From Kitasatospora mediocidica KCTC 9733 (GTDB lineage Bacteria > Actinomycetota > Actinomycetes > Streptomycetales > Streptomycetaceae): DNA of 64,000 bases. Below the pieces are notes generated by a model. The model was not told the DNA's origin and did not search any database. It was given only the letters and a program-made list of their open reading frames with translations. Where the stretch lies: positions 1,488,001-1,552,000 of the forward strand of contig NZ_JQLN01000005.1 in assembly GCF_000744225.1 (NCBI RefSeq), given 5' to 3'. This document shows positions 25,439-37,440 of the stretch, piece after piece. Both the position numbers and the translations under genes were made by a program. Position 1 is the first letter of the stretch. Every line of letters starts with the position of its first letter.

Positions 25439-26518
25439 TCAGCGCTTGCGCAGGGCGCGGGCCAGCACGACCGCTCCGCCGAGCAGGGCCACCGAGCCGC
25501 CGATCACCCACGGCACGGTGGTCCGGCCGTGGACCCGGGAGGCGACCGGCGCGCCGGCGCCGTGCTCGCCGGACCAGCGGCTGGCGGCCCGGGCGCGGGC
25601 GCTGCGGGCGGGCAGCGCCGGGGCATAGCGGCCGCGCGGCGGGGCGTGGTCGACCTCCTCGGCCGAGCGGCCGACGATGCTCCGGCGGACCGGGCCGGCC
25701 AGCACGTCGTCCGGCGACAGCGGGTCGCCGCCGGGCTGGTAGCCGTACGGCGCGTCCGCGCTCTCCGCGCCGTGGCCGCCGGCGAGGGCCTCGGCGGCGG
25801 CGGTGCCGGCCGGCTCGTCCAGGCTCTCCTGCTCGGAACCGAGGCCGAAGGAGTCGGAGTCGGAGAAGGAGATCAGGTCGGAGAGGTCATCGGCGAACAG
25901 GTCGTCGGGGAGCTCGTCGTCCTCGTCGGCGCGGGGCCTGAGCTCGATCGGGCGGGCACCGGTGTCGGGCTCCTCGACCTGCTCGACGTCGTCGACGGCC
26001 TCGGTCTCGGCCTCGTCGGTGTCCAGGGCCGTGGCTTCTTCGGCGCTGCCGTCGGCGGCCAGCGCGGCGCCGAAGCGGTCCAGCAGACGGCGTCCGGCCA
26101 GGGCCAGCGCCTCCTCGTCGAAGTCGGCGAGCCGGCCGCCCGGCGTCAGGTCACCGCGGAAGCGCAGCACGGTGCGCTCGGCGCCGTCCTCGTCGACGCT
26201 GATCCGCAGGGTCGCCGTCACCTCGCCGTCGCCGCGGGCCTCCTGGCCCTCCGCGAAGGCTGTCAGCACACCGGCCGCGCCGCTGCGGATCAGCGAGACG
26301 ACGCCCCGGTAGGTGATCGTGGAGCCGGCGATCCGCAGCCGCAGTCGGCCGTTGATCTCCTGCGGCGCGGCGCCGCCCGCGCGCCGCGCCGCGCGGGTGT
26401 CGGTGGGCTCGGCCGCATCGGTGCTCAGACCGGGCACACACCGCGCGAGCAGCGCGGGATCCTGCAGGGCCCGGTGGACCAGCGCGGCAGGCAGCGGGAC
26501 GACAACCTCATGCTCCAT
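25439..26518 (-). CDS. SRPBCC (CoxG-like) protein with C-terminal membrane anchor
   Basis: The 359-residue protein opens with a CoxG-type SRPBCC domain (MEHEVVVPLPAALVHRALQDPALLARCVPGL, then GRLRLRIAGSTITYRGVV and GRLADFDEEALALAGRRLLDRF). A long acidic linker follows, rich in Asp/Glu/Ser (ADDLSDLISFSDSDSFGLG). A C-terminal helix (WVIGGSVALLGGAVVLA) ending in RALRKR anchors it with the domain in the cytoplasm. CoxG proteins act in CO dehydrogenase maturation, but no cox genes are here. The domain may bind a hydrophobic ligand. Confidence 0.72.
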   Translation of the reverse strand: MEHEVVVPLPAALVHRALQDPALLARCVPGLSTDAAEPTDTRAARRAGGAAPQEINGRLRLRIAGSTITYRGVVSLIRSGAAGVLTAFAEGQEARGDGEVTATLRISVDEDGAERTVLRFRGDLTPGGRLADFDEEALALAGRRLLDRFGAALAADGSAEEATALDTDEAETEAVDDVEQVEEPDTGARPIELRPRADEDDELPDDLFADDLSDLISFSDSDSFGLGSEQESLDEPAGTAAAEALAGGHGAESADAPYGYQPGGDPLSPDDVLAGPVRRSIVGRSAEEVDHAPPRGRYAPALPARSARARAASRWSGEHGAGAPVASRVHGRTTVPWVIGGSVALLGGAVVLARALRKR

Positions 26519-26630
26519 ACCTGTGAGCCTACCGACCTACCCCTGGGGTGGGAGGGCACGGCGCCAGGTTGACGCTCGGACGGGGGCAGCGGGTCTGTCG
26601 GCGGTGCTGTCCGTGCTGCTCCGGGCGGGG

Positions 26631-28568
26631 TCAGCGCGGCCTCAGCAGGGTGCTCGGCGGGGGGAGGTCCTGCGGGCGGCTCGCGGCCAGCCGGGCGGCC
26701 GAGGCGGTCAGTTCCGGCACGGTCATCGAGCGCGGCGGCGGGGCGTCGTCGGCCAGCCCGAGCGGTGGCAGCGGCCCGCGCGCGGCGAGCAGCACCGCGG
26801 CGAGGCTGCCGGTGCCCGCCGGGTCGCAGGCCGGCCCGGTTCCCGCCACCGGGTACGGCACGGTGGACAGGCCCGCGGCCCGCAGGCCGGCCTCGGCGGT
26901 CCACAGGCCCGGCCCGCCCGCCCCGGCCGGGACCGCCAGCCGTCCGTCCGGGACGAGCAGGGCGGCGGCCAGCCCGTAGAACTCGGTGGAGTGGTACTCG
27001 CTGTGCGCGGCCCGTTCGGGCGCGGGCAGGTCGGCGAGAACGGCGTTGAACGGTTGCACCGGTCCGGGCCGGCGCAGCCAGTCCAGTGGATCGGTGGTCA
27101 GCACCCGGACCCGGGGGTCCGCGAAGGAGTGCTCGCCGAGCGCGGCCAGCGCCGGGTCCGTCCGGGCCAGTTCGGGCAGCGCCGGATCGAGCGTCACCAC
27201 CAGCACCGAGGCCACCCCCCGGTGCCGCAGCACCTCGCGCAGCGCGAGGCCGTCGCCGCCGCCGAGCAGCAGCACCCGGGTGTCCGCGCCGCCGGCCAGC
27301 GCCGGGTGCACCAGCGCCTCGTGGTACCGGTACTCGTCGGTGCCGCAGACCGCGAGCCGCCCGGCCAGGTAGAGCCGCAGCGGGTCGGCGGGGACCGTGC
27401 CCTGCTCGGGCACCCGCGGTGACGGGCCGGTCAGCACGATCTCGCCGTAGCGGCTCTGCATGGCCGGCCGCGCCTGGCCGCCGTACAGCGCGTGCCGGGC
27501 GGCGCGTTCGATCGCGCCGGTACAGGCCGCCGCCACCGCCAGTGCGGCCAGCACCGCGCCGCAGCCGGCCCAGAGCAGCACCCGGGTTCGCGGGCCCGGC
27601 TCGTCGCGGAAGAGCCAGAGCACCACCGCCGCCCCGGCCAGCGCGTTGACCCCGCCGGTCAGCAGGGCGCCGGTGGCCTGCCCGAGCGTGGGCAGCAGCA
27701 GGAACGGGAAGGCCAGGCCGCCGATCAGCGCTCCGACGTAGTCGGCGGCGAACAGGTCGGCCGCGGCCCGGCCGGCGTCCTCCTGGCGGATCCGTTGGAT
27801 CAGCGTCATCAGCAACGGGATCTCGGCGCCGATCAGCACCCCGATGACGCAGGTCAGGGCGACCATGGTGATTTCGCAGCGGCCCAGCCAGGCCCAGCAG
27901 GCGTAGAGCGCGAGCCCCGAGAGCCCGCCGACCAGCGCGAGCGCGCACTCCACCAACGCGAAGGAGGTGGCCGGGCGGTGTGCGAAGTGCTTGGCGGCCA
28001 GTGAGCCGACGCCCATCGCGAAGACCATCACGGAGAGCACCACCGAGGTCTGCGTGACGGAGTCGCCGAGCAGGTAGCCGCCCAGCGCGACCAACTCCAG
28101 CTCGTACACCAGTCCGCAGGCGGCGCAGACGAACGCGGCGAGCAGCACCAGCAGCCGGGCGAGCGCGGGACGGCGGCGCAGCGGCGCGCGGCGGCCGTGC
28201 GCGCGTCCATCGATCGCACGGTCGTTCGGACGGCTCTGGTCGCCCGCTCGGACGCGGGCCTGCGAGCGGGCGCGGACGGGCGGCGCGGCGGGTCCGTCCG
28301 GCCCGTCGGGTCCGCCCGTACGGGTGCGTCCGTTCGGGCGACCTCGGGCCGGCGCGCGCAGTCGAGGCCGGGTGCGGGTGCGCGGCCACCGGGCCGGGCC
28401 GGACGGGGCCTCGGCGCCGGGGTCGGGCTGGAGGCGGGCTCGGCTCTGCCCGCGGATACGTGCCCTGTACCGCACGGTCCGGTCAGCTCCGGGCCGTGCG
28501 GAAGCTGGGGGAGGACCGTCGCGGTCAAGGCCGGGCTGCGCGGGTGGGCCCGCCGGCTGGTTGATCAC
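26631..28568 (-). CDS. membrane-embedded spermidine synthase-like protein
   Basis: The 645-residue protein has an Arg/Pro-rich N-terminus of about 135 residues, seven predicted membrane helices beginning [30 protein letters not shown], and a C-terminal spermidine-synthase-type methyltransferase fold. That fold has [38 protein letters not shown] and [15 protein letters not shown]. Bacterial polyamine aminopropyltransferases of this membrane class are known, but the reaction here is unproven. The extension is unusual, since relatives start near the first helix. The only in-frame starts I can see are ATG 28568 and a GTG about 32 codons later, both well before the first helix. Confidence 0.85.
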   Translation of the reverse strand: MINQPAGPPAQPGLDRDGPPPASARPGADRTVRYRARIRGQSRARLQPDPGAEAPSGPARWPRTRTRPRLRAPARGRPNGRTRTGGPDGPDGPAAPPVRARSQARVRAGDQSRPNDRAIDGRAHGRRAPLRRRPALARLLVLLAAFVCAACGLVYELELVALGGYLLGDSVTQTSVVLSVMVFAMGVGSLAAKHFAHRPATSFALVECALALVGGLSGLALYACWAWLGRCEITMVALTCVIGVLIGAEIPLLMTLIQRIRQEDAGRAAADLFAADYVGALIGGLAFPFLLLPTLGQATGALLTGGVNALAGAAVVLWLFRDEPGPRTRVLLWAGCGAVLAALAVAAACTGAIERAARHALYGGQARPAMQSRYGEIVLTGPSPRVPEQGTVPADPLRLYLAGRLAVCGTDEYRYHEALVHPALAGGADTRVLLLGGGDGLALREVLRHRGVASVLVVTLDPALPELARTDPALAALGEHSFADPRVRVLTTDPLDWLRRPGPVQPFNAVLADLPAPERAAHSEYHSTEFYGLAAALLVPDGRLAVPAGAGGPGLWTAEAGLRAAGLSTVPYPVAGTGPACDPAGTGSLAAVLLAARGPLPPLGLADDAPPPRSMTVPELTASAARLAASRPQDLPPPSTLLRPR

Positions 28569-28685
28569 GAAGAAACGCTAGGGGACGTATGCCGCGAACA
28601 GGCCCACTCGTTCGAGGGGCAGTGGCCCTGTCGCGGTTGACGGATCGTCACGGTGTTCGGGGCGGTGGGGTGGTGGGGTCAGCGG

Positions 28686-29282
28686 TCACGGTGCGGTGGG
28701 GCGGGCCATCGCGCAGCGGGCGGCCGGGTTGGGCGCCGACTCGACCTGGCTGCGCACCACCAGGGCCGAGCGGGTACAGACCAACCGCCCTTCCTGGGGG
28801 TAGGCGTGCCAGGTGCGCCAGAGCACCCGGTCCGCGCTGCCGTACGCGAACAGGGCGGTGAACGCGCTCGGATCGCCGGGGAAGACCCCGGCCAGTCCGC
28901 GCGGGTGGCCGCCCACCAGAGCGAGGATCTCCTGTGCCCGGGCGGCGAACATGTGGGGCGGGTGGGTTTCGATCCGGGCGGCGAACTCGTACTCCCAGCC
29001 CGAGACTTGCTCGGCCACCCGGGCGGGCAGTGGGTTGCGGCGGCCGGGCATGCAGGCCACCGTCTCCAGGCAGTCACCCGGCCCGGCCGCGATCACCACC
29101 TGGTGCGAGGCACCCAGCAGGCGCAGCTGCAGGGTGCCCGCCGGTCTGCCGTCGGGCGCCCGGCCGTCGCCCGACAGGGGCAGGTCGCGCACCGCGAGCG
29201 CGGGCAGCGGTCCGCCGCCGAGACACCAGGCCAGATCGCCGGCGCGGGTGTCGGTATAGGAGGTCTGCAGTGTGGTGAGCAT
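28686..29282 (-). CDS. DUF2617 family protein
   Basis: The 198-residue protein shows the DUF2617 pattern: MLTTLQTSYTDTRAGDLAW, LQLRLLGASHQVV, ETVACMP, GWEYEFAARIETHPP and WRTWHAYPQEGRLVCTRS. The family is actinobacterial, soluble and uncharacterised, and is regularly encoded beside the membrane spermidine-synthase-like gene. A functional link between the two is plausible but unproven. Confidence 0.82.
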   Translation of the reverse strand: MLTTLQTSYTDTRAGDLAWCLGGGPLPALAVRDLPLSGDGRAPDGRPAGTLQLRLLGASHQVVIAAGPGDCLETVACMPGRRNPLPARVAEQVSGWEYEFAARIETHPPHMFAARAQEILALVGGHPRGLAGVFPGDPSAFTALFAYGSADRVLWRTWHAYPQEGRLVCTRSALVVRSQVESAPNPAARCAMARPTAP

Positions 29283-29770
29283 GCTGGGCTCCGCATTTCA
29301 GCTCCGTACGCGCCCGCCGTGCAGCGTCCGACTCGGCCGAAGGCGAGACTGTTCGAGGCTGTGCGGTCCAGGACGCGGCCGACCGTGGAAGGAAGGATTC
29401 CGGCTGGAGTTTCAGCAGCAGAGAAGCACGAATTCTCCAGGTCCGTCAGGGATTTACCCATTCTTGTTGCACATTCACCGTTCTGGGCGTAGTGCCTGGT
29501 CGGGTCTGACCGGCCTGGTGAACGAGATTGCTCGACGTGCGCCACTTTGACCGGTGTGCGCGACCGGCAGGCAGGGCGCGCGAGGAGTGGGTTGCCAGGG
29601 TGCGCAGACGCGCGCGCCGACGGTCTGCGCCGGGCGCGGGCGGGGCGCACACGGCTGTTCGGACGCACGGCGCAGGGCTCGCGGCCGAGCCGGGATTTAA
29701 TCCCTGCGATCATCGCCGGGTGGCGCGTATGGTCATGAACTCCCCGAGAGGGAAGGGAGGTTCAGCAACG
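29283..29770. other. 488-base gene-free region
   Basis: Frames crossing this region lack a ribosome-binding site and look like shadows. GGGAAGGGAGG at ~29750-29760 is the ribosome-binding site of the next small gene. I see no convincing RNA gene. Confidence 0.4.
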
Positions 29771-29980
29771 ATGGGACTGTTCAAGGACGCCCCGCCCAGC
29801 CCGCATCCGCAGTACACGCAGATGCGTTTCATGACGGCCGGATCCCCGTCCTGGTGGAAGCAGAACCGGCACAAGGTCCTCGTCGTCGTCGGCCTGCTGG
29901 CCGGCTTCTGGCTCGGCAGCCACCAGGCGGCCACCCCCGCCACGTGCGCCCCGGCCAGCACGTCCAGCAGCGCGCACTGA
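29771..29980 (+). CDS. small single-helix membrane protein
   Basis: This 69-residue protein from ATG 29771 has a strong GGGAGG ribosome-binding site. A Pro/aromatic-rich N-terminus (PPSPHPQYTQMRFMTAGSPS) with a basic KQNRHK leads into one membrane helix (VLVVVGLLAGFWLGSHQA) and a short Ser/Thr/Ala tail with one Cys. I do not recognise a family. It is probably a real small membrane protein because start, RBS and codon use agree. Confidence 0.6.
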   Translation: MGLFKDAPPSPHPQYTQMRFMTAGSPSWWKQNRHKVLVVVGLLAGFWLGSHQAATPATCAPASTSSSAH

Positions 29981-30145
29981 CCGGAAGGGCTCCGCGCCGC
30001 CGCCCCCTCGGCGGCGCGGGCACTCGGTTGGCCGTGGACCCGCTACCCCGGTAGGGGGTCGAGGTTGGCTCCGTGGAGGGACGATCACGCGTGCGGACGA
30101 ACCTAGTCTCGAATCACTTGGTCGTCCTCACGAGGAGATACCCCC

Positions 30146-30673
30146 ATGGCACTCGCTTCGCCTTCCGATCTCACCGCCAATTCGCTGACAGCAAAGGCTG
30201 GTTGGCTTCGCGCCAGCTACGACTGGCGGAGCTCGGCGTATGCCGTCGCGGCCCTGCCGGTCGGTCTGCTGGCCGTGTCGCTCGCGCTGCTCGGCCGGCC
30301 GCGCGTCGCCTACCGGCTCCAGAGCGGCCTCGCGGTACGGCTGCTGGGCGCGCGGATCGCCGAGCCGGCGCGTGGCCGGCTGGTGCGGGTCGTGGGTCAT
30401 GGCGTGTTGGCCCTGCCGCTCCAACTCCTCGCCGGTCTGCTCACCGGAGCGCTGTGGGCGGACTTCCTGGCCCGCGGGGCCTGCTACCCGCTGGCGGTCT
30501 GGGGGCAGGACGTGAGCCACGCCTGGGGCGGTCCGACCCTCGTCGGCGCGTGGATCGCGCACTTCGCCGTCGGGGTGCTCACTCTGGCGCTGCTGCTGCC
30601 GGTGTTCCGCGTGTTGGTCGTCGCCCAGCGGCGGCTGGCTGTCCGTCTGCTCGGCACGGCCGCAGGAGTCTGA
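30146..30673 (+). CDS. putative membrane sensor protein preceding a kinase
   Basis: The 175-residue protein from ATG 30146 has GAGGAG upstream. It has three or four membrane helices (AYAVAALPVGLLAVSLALLG, GHGVLALPLQLLAGLLTGALWADF, LVGAWIAHFAVGVLTLALLLPVF) and ends in a basic cytoplasmic helix (VVAQRRLAVRLLG). The pattern resembles the 'Sensor' membrane domain often found N-terminal to, or beside, NarL-type kinases in actinobacteria. The kinase starts one base after its stop codon, so they are probably co-expressed. Confidence 0.62.
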   Translation: MALASPSDLTANSLTAKAGWLRASYDWRSSAYAVAALPVGLLAVSLALLGRPRVAYRLQSGLAVRLLGARIAEPARGRLVRVVGHGVLALPLQLLAGLLTGALWADFLARGACYPLAVWGQDVSHAWGGPTLVGAWIAHFAVGVLTLALLLPVFRVLVVAQRRLAVRLLGTAAGV

Positions 30674-30674
30674 G

Positions 30675-31865
30675 GTGGTCACCCTAGGATGGCCGCCGAT
30701 GAGTATCGAACAGACGATCCAGCGGCTGCGGCCCGCGGTCCTTCCGGCCGTCGTCGTCGCCCTGGTGCCGCTGGGCTGGCTGGACCTCGTTCAGCACTAC
30801 GCGCTGGGGGCCGCCCCGGCGATGGTCCTGAGTGTGGCTCGGGTGGCGCCGCTGCTGTGGTGTCGCAGCCGCCCGGTGTTCGCGTGGGGTGTTTCGCTTG
30901 CCGCGATCCTGCTGACCTCGCTGGTGACCCGGCCGGTCTCCGCGGCGGAGCCGTGGCCGTGGCCCGTGACCAGCCTGGCCGCGGAGGCGCTGGTGCTGGT
31001 GTTGGCCGGGAGCCGGGTGGAGCGGCGGCTGTCGGTGGCGATGGTGGCGGCGGTTCTCACCGCCACCACCGTTCTGCTGGCCGCGCTGCCCGGGCGGGGT
31101 GGTTGGTCGAACCTGCTTCCGGTCGCCGTCGCCGTCGTGCTCGCGCTGGTCGGCGCCGAGGTGCTGCGTGACCGTGCGCAGACCCGGGCCCGGCTGGCCG
31201 AGCAGGAGCGGATCAGCGAGACCGAGCGGACCCGGAGCGCTCTGTTGGAGGAGCGGTCCCGGATCGGTCGCGAGCTGCATGACGTCGTGGCCCACCACAT
31301 GTCCCTGATCGCCGTCCGGGCCGAGACGGCGCCCTACCGTCTGCCGGACACCTCCGCGGCGACCCGGGAGGAGTTCCGGGCCGTGAGCGGTGCGGCCCGC
31401 GAGGCGCTGACGGACATGCGGCGTCTGCTGGGACTGCTGCGCGGAGACGAGGCCGCCGAGCGGATGCCACAGCCCGAGCTGGCCCAGCTCGCCGATCTCG
31501 TCCGGGACGCCGGACCGTCGGTGACGCTGGAGGTGGCCGGTGACCTCGGGTCCGTTCCGGCCGCGGTCGGTGTCTGCGCCTACCGGATCGTCCAGGAGTC
31601 GCTGTCGAACGCGCGTCGGCACGCGAACGGCGCGTCGGTGGCGGTCCGGGTGGAGCGTTCCATGACACATCTACTGATAGTCATTCAGAACGGCCCTGGT
31701 GGAGCCGAGTCGGCAGCCACCCGGCCTTCGGCCGCCGGGCCCGGTCATGGTCTGATGGGGATGCGGGAACGGGCCGCCCTGCTGGGAGGGTCGTTCTCCG
31801 CCGAGGGTGCACCCGGGCGCGGGTTCACCGTGACGGCCGATCTGCCGCTACCAGAGGGACGATGA
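30675..31865 (+). CDS. NarL/DesK-type sensor histidine kinase
   Basis: The 396-residue protein from GTG 30675 has AGGAG six bases upstream. ATG 30699 is an alternative start. About five or six membrane helices occupy the first ~160 residues. A coiled linker (LAEQERISETERTRSALLEERSRIGR) then leads into the HisKA_3 box ELHDVVAHHMSLIAV, whose His is phosphorylated. The ATPase has N-box YRIVQESLSNARRHANG and G-box GHGLMGMRERAALLGG. Its stop overlaps the response regulator start (ATGA), showing translational coupling. The signal is unknown. Confidence 0.93.
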   Translation: MVTLGWPPMSIEQTIQRLRPAVLPAVVVALVPLGWLDLVQHYALGAAPAMVLSVARVAPLLWCRSRPVFAWGVSLAAILLTSLVTRPVSAAEPWPWPVTSLAAEALVLVLAGSRVERRLSVAMVAAVLTATTVLLAALPGRGGWSNLLPVAVAVVLALVGAEVLRDRAQTRARLAEQERISETERTRSALLEERSRIGRELHDVVAHHMSLIAVRAETAPYRLPDTSAATREEFRAVSGAAREALTDMRRLLGLLRGDEAAERMPQPELAQLADLVRDAGPSVTLEVAGDLGSVPAAVGVCAYRIVQESLSNARRHANGASVAVRVERSMTHLLIVIQNGPGGAESAATRPSAAGPGHGLMGMRERAALLGGSFSAEGAPGRGFTVTADLPLPEGR

Positions 31866-32530
31866 CCACCAGCATTCTGATCGTCGACGACCAGGCCATG
31901 GTCCGCCAGGGCTTCGGCGCGCTGCTCGACGCTCAGCCGGGCCTGGCGGTGGTCGGCGAGGCCGCCGACGGTGCGGCCGGGCTGGAGGCCGCGGCCCGGC
32001 TCGACCCCGACGTGGTCCTGATGGACGTGCGGATGCCGGTGATGGACGGCCTCGAGGCGACCCGTCGGCTGCTGGAGGGCCGCAGCCACCGGCCCAGAGT
32101 GCTCATGCTCACCACCTTCGACCTGGACGACTACGTCTACGAGGCGCTGCGGGCGGGCGCGAGCGGCTTCCTGCTGAAGGACGCGACGGCCGAGGAGCTG
32201 ATCCAGGCCGTGCGGGTCGTCGCCGCCGGCGACGCGCTGCTCGCCCCCTCGATCACCCGGCGCCTGATCGAGGACTTCGCCCACCGCCGGCCCGCTCCCC
32301 TCCGCAGTGGCCCCGCCCGTCGGCTGCCCGAGCTGACTCCGCGCGAGACCGAGGTCCTGCGACTCGTCGCCCAGGGCCTCTCGAACAGGGAGATCGCCGC
32401 GGATCTCGTGCTCGCGGAGCAGACGGTCAAGACCCATGTCAGCCGCATCCTGACCAAGCTCGACCTGCGCGACCGGGCCCAGGCGGTGGTCTTCTCCTAC
32501 GAGTCCGGCCTGGTCGCCCCGGGCGCCTGA
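31862..32530 (+). CDS. NarL-family response regulator
   Basis: The 222-residue protein has an N-terminal receiver with Asp9/Asp10 in LIVDD, the phospho-acceptor Asp55 in VVLMDVRMP, and LLKDATAEELIQAV near the conserved Lys. A C-terminal LuxR-type HTH follows: LTPRETEVLRLVAQGLSNREIA, then EQTVKTHVSRILTKL. It overlaps the kinase gene by four bases and is its cognate partner. Targets are not evident, and autoregulation of the three-gene unit is likely. Confidence 0.95.
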   Translation: MTTSILIVDDQAMVRQGFGALLDAQPGLAVVGEAADGAAGLEAAARLDPDVVLMDVRMPVMDGLEATRRLLEGRSHRPRVLMLTTFDLDDYVYEALRAGASGFLLKDATAEELIQAVRVVAAGDALLAPSITRRLIEDFAHRRPAPLRSGPARRLPELTPRETEVLRLVAQGLSNREIAADLVLAEQTVKTHVSRILTKLDLRDRAQAVVFSYESGLVAPGA

Positions 32531-32552
32531 CCGCGCGGTGCGGCTGCGGGGA

Positions 32553-33713
32553 TCAGAGCCGCCGGAGGCGGGCCACCGCCTCGTTGAGTACGTCGTCCTG
32601 CTTGCAGAAGGTGAAGCGGACCAGGCTGCGGCCGGCCTCGGTGTCGTCGTAGAAGACGGCGTTGGGGATCGCCACGACGCCGCAGCGCGCGGGGAGGCTG
32701 CGGCAGAACTCGATGCCGTCCTTCTCCCCGAGCGGGCTGATGTCGGTGGTGATGAAGTAGGTGCCGGCGGGTTCGAAGACCTGGAAGCCCGCGGCCGAGA
32801 GCCCCTCGGCGAGCAGGTCGCGCTTGCGGCGCAGGTCGGCGCGCAGGGTGTCGAAGTAGCTGTCGGGCAGGTGCAGGGCCTGGGCGACGGCGTACTGGAA
32901 GGGGCCGGCGCTGACGTAGGTGAGGTACTGCTTCGCGGTGCGGACGGCGGCCAGCAGCGCGGGGGCGGCGGTCACCCAGCCGACCTTCCAGCCGGTGAAG
33001 GAGAAGGTCTTGCCGGCCGAGGAGATCGAGACGGTCCGCTCGCGCATGCCGGGCAGGGCGGCGATGGGGTGGTGGGCGCCGGTCAGCACGAGGTGTTCGT
33101 AGACCTCGTCGGTGACGACCAGGAGGTCGTGCTCGCAGGCGAGTTCGGCGATGGCGGCGAGTTCCTCGGGGGTGAGGACCATGCCGGTGGGGTTGTGCGG
33201 AGTGTTGAGCAGCAGGAGGCGGGTGCGCGGGGTGATCGCGGCGCGCAGGGCGTCCAGGTCGGGGCGGAAGGACGGCGGGCGCAGCGTGAGCGGCACGCGG
33301 GTGGCGCCGGCCATCGCGATGCAGGCGGCGTAGGAGTCGTAGAACGGCTCGAAGGCGATCACCTCGTCGCCGGGTTCGAGCAGGGCGAGCATCGCGGCGG
33401 CGATGGCCTCGGTGGCGCCGGCGGTGACCAGGACCTCGGTGTCGGGGTCGTAGCGAAGGCCGTAGAAGCGCTGCTGGTGCTCGGCGATCGCGGTGCGCAG
33501 CTCAGGGATGCCGGGGCCGGGCGGGTACTGGTTGCCCTTGCCGGTCAGGACGGCGTCGGCGGCCGCCTGGGCGATCTCGCGCGGTCCGTCGGTGTCCGGG
33601 AAGCCCTGCCCGAGGTTGATCGAACCGGTGGCGGTGGCCAGCGCCGACATCTCGGCGAAGATCGTCGTGCCCATCCCCGCCAGTCGTCGGTTCAGCAGCG
33701 GCCTCGTGGTCAT
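32553..33713 (-). CDS. PLP-dependent class I/II aminotransferase
   Basis: The 386-residue protein is a fold-type I aminotransferase. Lys235 in SSAGKTFSFTGWKVGW binds PLP. INLGQGFPDTDGP, NTPHNPTGMVL, VTDEVYEHL and VRFTFCKQDDVL are typical of the group that includes kynurenine/methionine aminotransferases and succinyldiaminopimelate aminotransferase (DapC). The exact substrate cannot be settled from sequence alone. It converges with the response regulator gene. Confidence 0.88.
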   Translation of the reverse strand: MTTRPLLNRRLAGMGTTIFAEMSALATATGSINLGQGFPDTDGPREIAQAAADAVLTGKGNQYPPGPGIPELRTAIAEHQQRFYGLRYDPDTEVLVTAGATEAIAAAMLALLEPGDEVIAFEPFYDSYAACIAMAGATRVPLTLRPPSFRPDLDALRAAITPRTRLLLLNTPHNPTGMVLTPEELAAIAELACEHDLLVVTDEVYEHLVLTGAHHPIAALPGMRERTVSISSAGKTFSFTGWKVGWVTAAPALLAAVRTAKQYLTYVSAGPFQYAVAQALHLPDSYFDTLRADLRRKRDLLAEGLSAAGFQVFEPAGTYFITTDISPLGEKDGIEFCRSLPARCGVVAIPNAVFYDDTEAGRSLVRFTFCKQDDVLNEAVARLRRL

Positions 33714-33775
33714 CCCGGCTCCTCACAACTCGCGGTCGGCTCATCATCGGTCGCGCCCGTTACCGGGACAAGTAG

Positions 33776-33804
33776 GCCCGGCCCGCCGATGGCGGGCCGG
33801 GCCT
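33776..33804 (-). terminator. terminator after the YbjN gene
   Basis: GGCCCGGCCCGCC at 33776-33788 pairs exactly with 33792-33804 around GAT. It lies 14 bases beyond the YbjN stop codon and upstream of the aminotransferase start. Confidence 0.75.
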
Positions 33805-33817
33805 GGGGAGCTGGGGG

Positions 33818-34369
33818 TCAGCCCTCGTCGGGGGTCTCGTCGGCGGCGTCGCCGTCCTCGCCGTCGATCTCCTGCTGCAGGCCGAGGCGCTCGACGATCC
33901 ACTGCTCGAAGCCCACGGCCGCCTGGGTCCAGTTGGCGGTGGTGGTGACGAAGTAGTCCAGGTTGACGCCGGAGCCGACGATCATCTGCGACTCGCCGAT
34001 CAGGCGGACCACGCCGTCCTCGTGGGTGTGCGTGTAGACCTTGGGCCACAGGGTCTCGCGGTTCCACTCGTCGATGAGGTCGAGGATCTCGCCCTTCTTC
34101 TCCAGCGGGTACGAACGGTCGTAGAACGACCGGACCGCGAAGAGCTCCTTCTGGTCGCCGCGGAACATGAAGTAGACCCGGAAACCCTCCCAGGGGGCGG
34201 TGAGGTCACCCTCCTCGTCCACCACGTGCTTGAGCTGCATCTGGTCGAGAAGCTGGGTCACCAGAGCCTGGTCCGGCACCACCACCGGCGGCGGACCGGC
34301 CGGCTGGCCGCCCGCCGGGGGCTGCTGGGGCAGGCCGAAGGACGGGATGGACGACGGGTCAACGCTCAC
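33818..34369 (-). CDS. YbjN domain-containing protein
   Basis: From GTG 34369, with AAGGGA upstream, the protein is 183 residues. A longer frame to 34525 exists but is low-quality. After a Pro/Gly-rich N-terminus, the YbjN-like core reads LVTQLLDQMQLKHVVDEEGDLTAPWEGFRVYFMFRGD, then EWNRETLWPKVYTHTHEDGVVRLIGESQMI and FVTTTANWTQAAVGFEQWI. YbjN proteins share a fold with type III secretion chaperones and are thought to act as chaperone-like or regulatory factors. It lies directly downstream of clpB, as is usual in Streptomyces. The C-terminus is acidic. Confidence 0.85.
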   Translation of the reverse strand: MSVDPSSIPSFGLPQQPPAGGQPAGPPPVVVPDQALVTQLLDQMQLKHVVDEEGDLTAPWEGFRVYFMFRGDQKELFAVRSFYDRSYPLEKKGEILDLIDEWNRETLWPKVYTHTHEDGVVRLIGESQMIVGSGVNLDYFVTTTANWTQAAVGFEQWIVERLGLQQEIDGEDGDAADETPDEG

Positions 34370-34498
34370 GGGAGGTCCCTTCACAGTGCACGAGGGTGGC
34401 TGGAACTTCAGGGGCCGCCCTTCCATGTCTCCATCCTGCCTCATTCGGCGCCGGTGGCACAGGGAGTCCCGCAGCCGGTGATCATGTCTGCCCGGCCC

Positions 34499-34519
34499 GG
34501 TCCCGCAGGGGGCGGGACC
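34499..34519 (-). terminator. clpB terminator hairpin
   Basis: GGTCCCGC at 34499-34506 pairs with GCGGGACC at 34512-34519. It lies 40 bases after the clpB stop codon. Confidence 0.55.
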
Positions 34520-34558
34520 AGGCACGGAACCGGGCGCGGTGCCCCCGGGCGAGCGGTG

Positions 34559-37150
<2,592 letters not shown>

Positions 37151-37202
37151 TGCTGGGTCTCCTCCTGGTGACGATTCTTGGGTGATGCGTCAAGGGTAAG
37201 AC

Positions 37203-37227
37203 AAGTTGAGCGTACTTCGCTCAACTT
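37203..37227 (-). promoter_or_regulatory. HAIR operator (HspR) at the clpB promoter
   Basis: AAGTTGAGC-N7-GCTCAACTT forms nine-base arms around a seven-base spacer. This is close to the HAIR consensus CTTGAGT-N7-ACTCAAG bound by HspR. On the minus strand, TTGAGC within it can serve as -35, with TCTTAC 17 bases later as -10, so repressor binding would block the promoter. Confidence 0.85.
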
Positions 37228-37440
37228 TCCTGGATCTTTTTCCTGGATCCTGGATCCGGGCGGGCGACCGGTTCCACGGTCAGGTTAAGCGCGCTGTGCC
37301 GCCTCGGCTGCGCTCGGTGGTGTCCGGTCGAGTGACGCTCGCGGACCGGTCGAGCGGGCTTCGGCGGGGCCCCGGGGCTCGCACGGGCCGTGCCCGGCTG
37401 GCACGATGGCGGAGGTCAGTCAAGCGATCGGGGGCGCACG

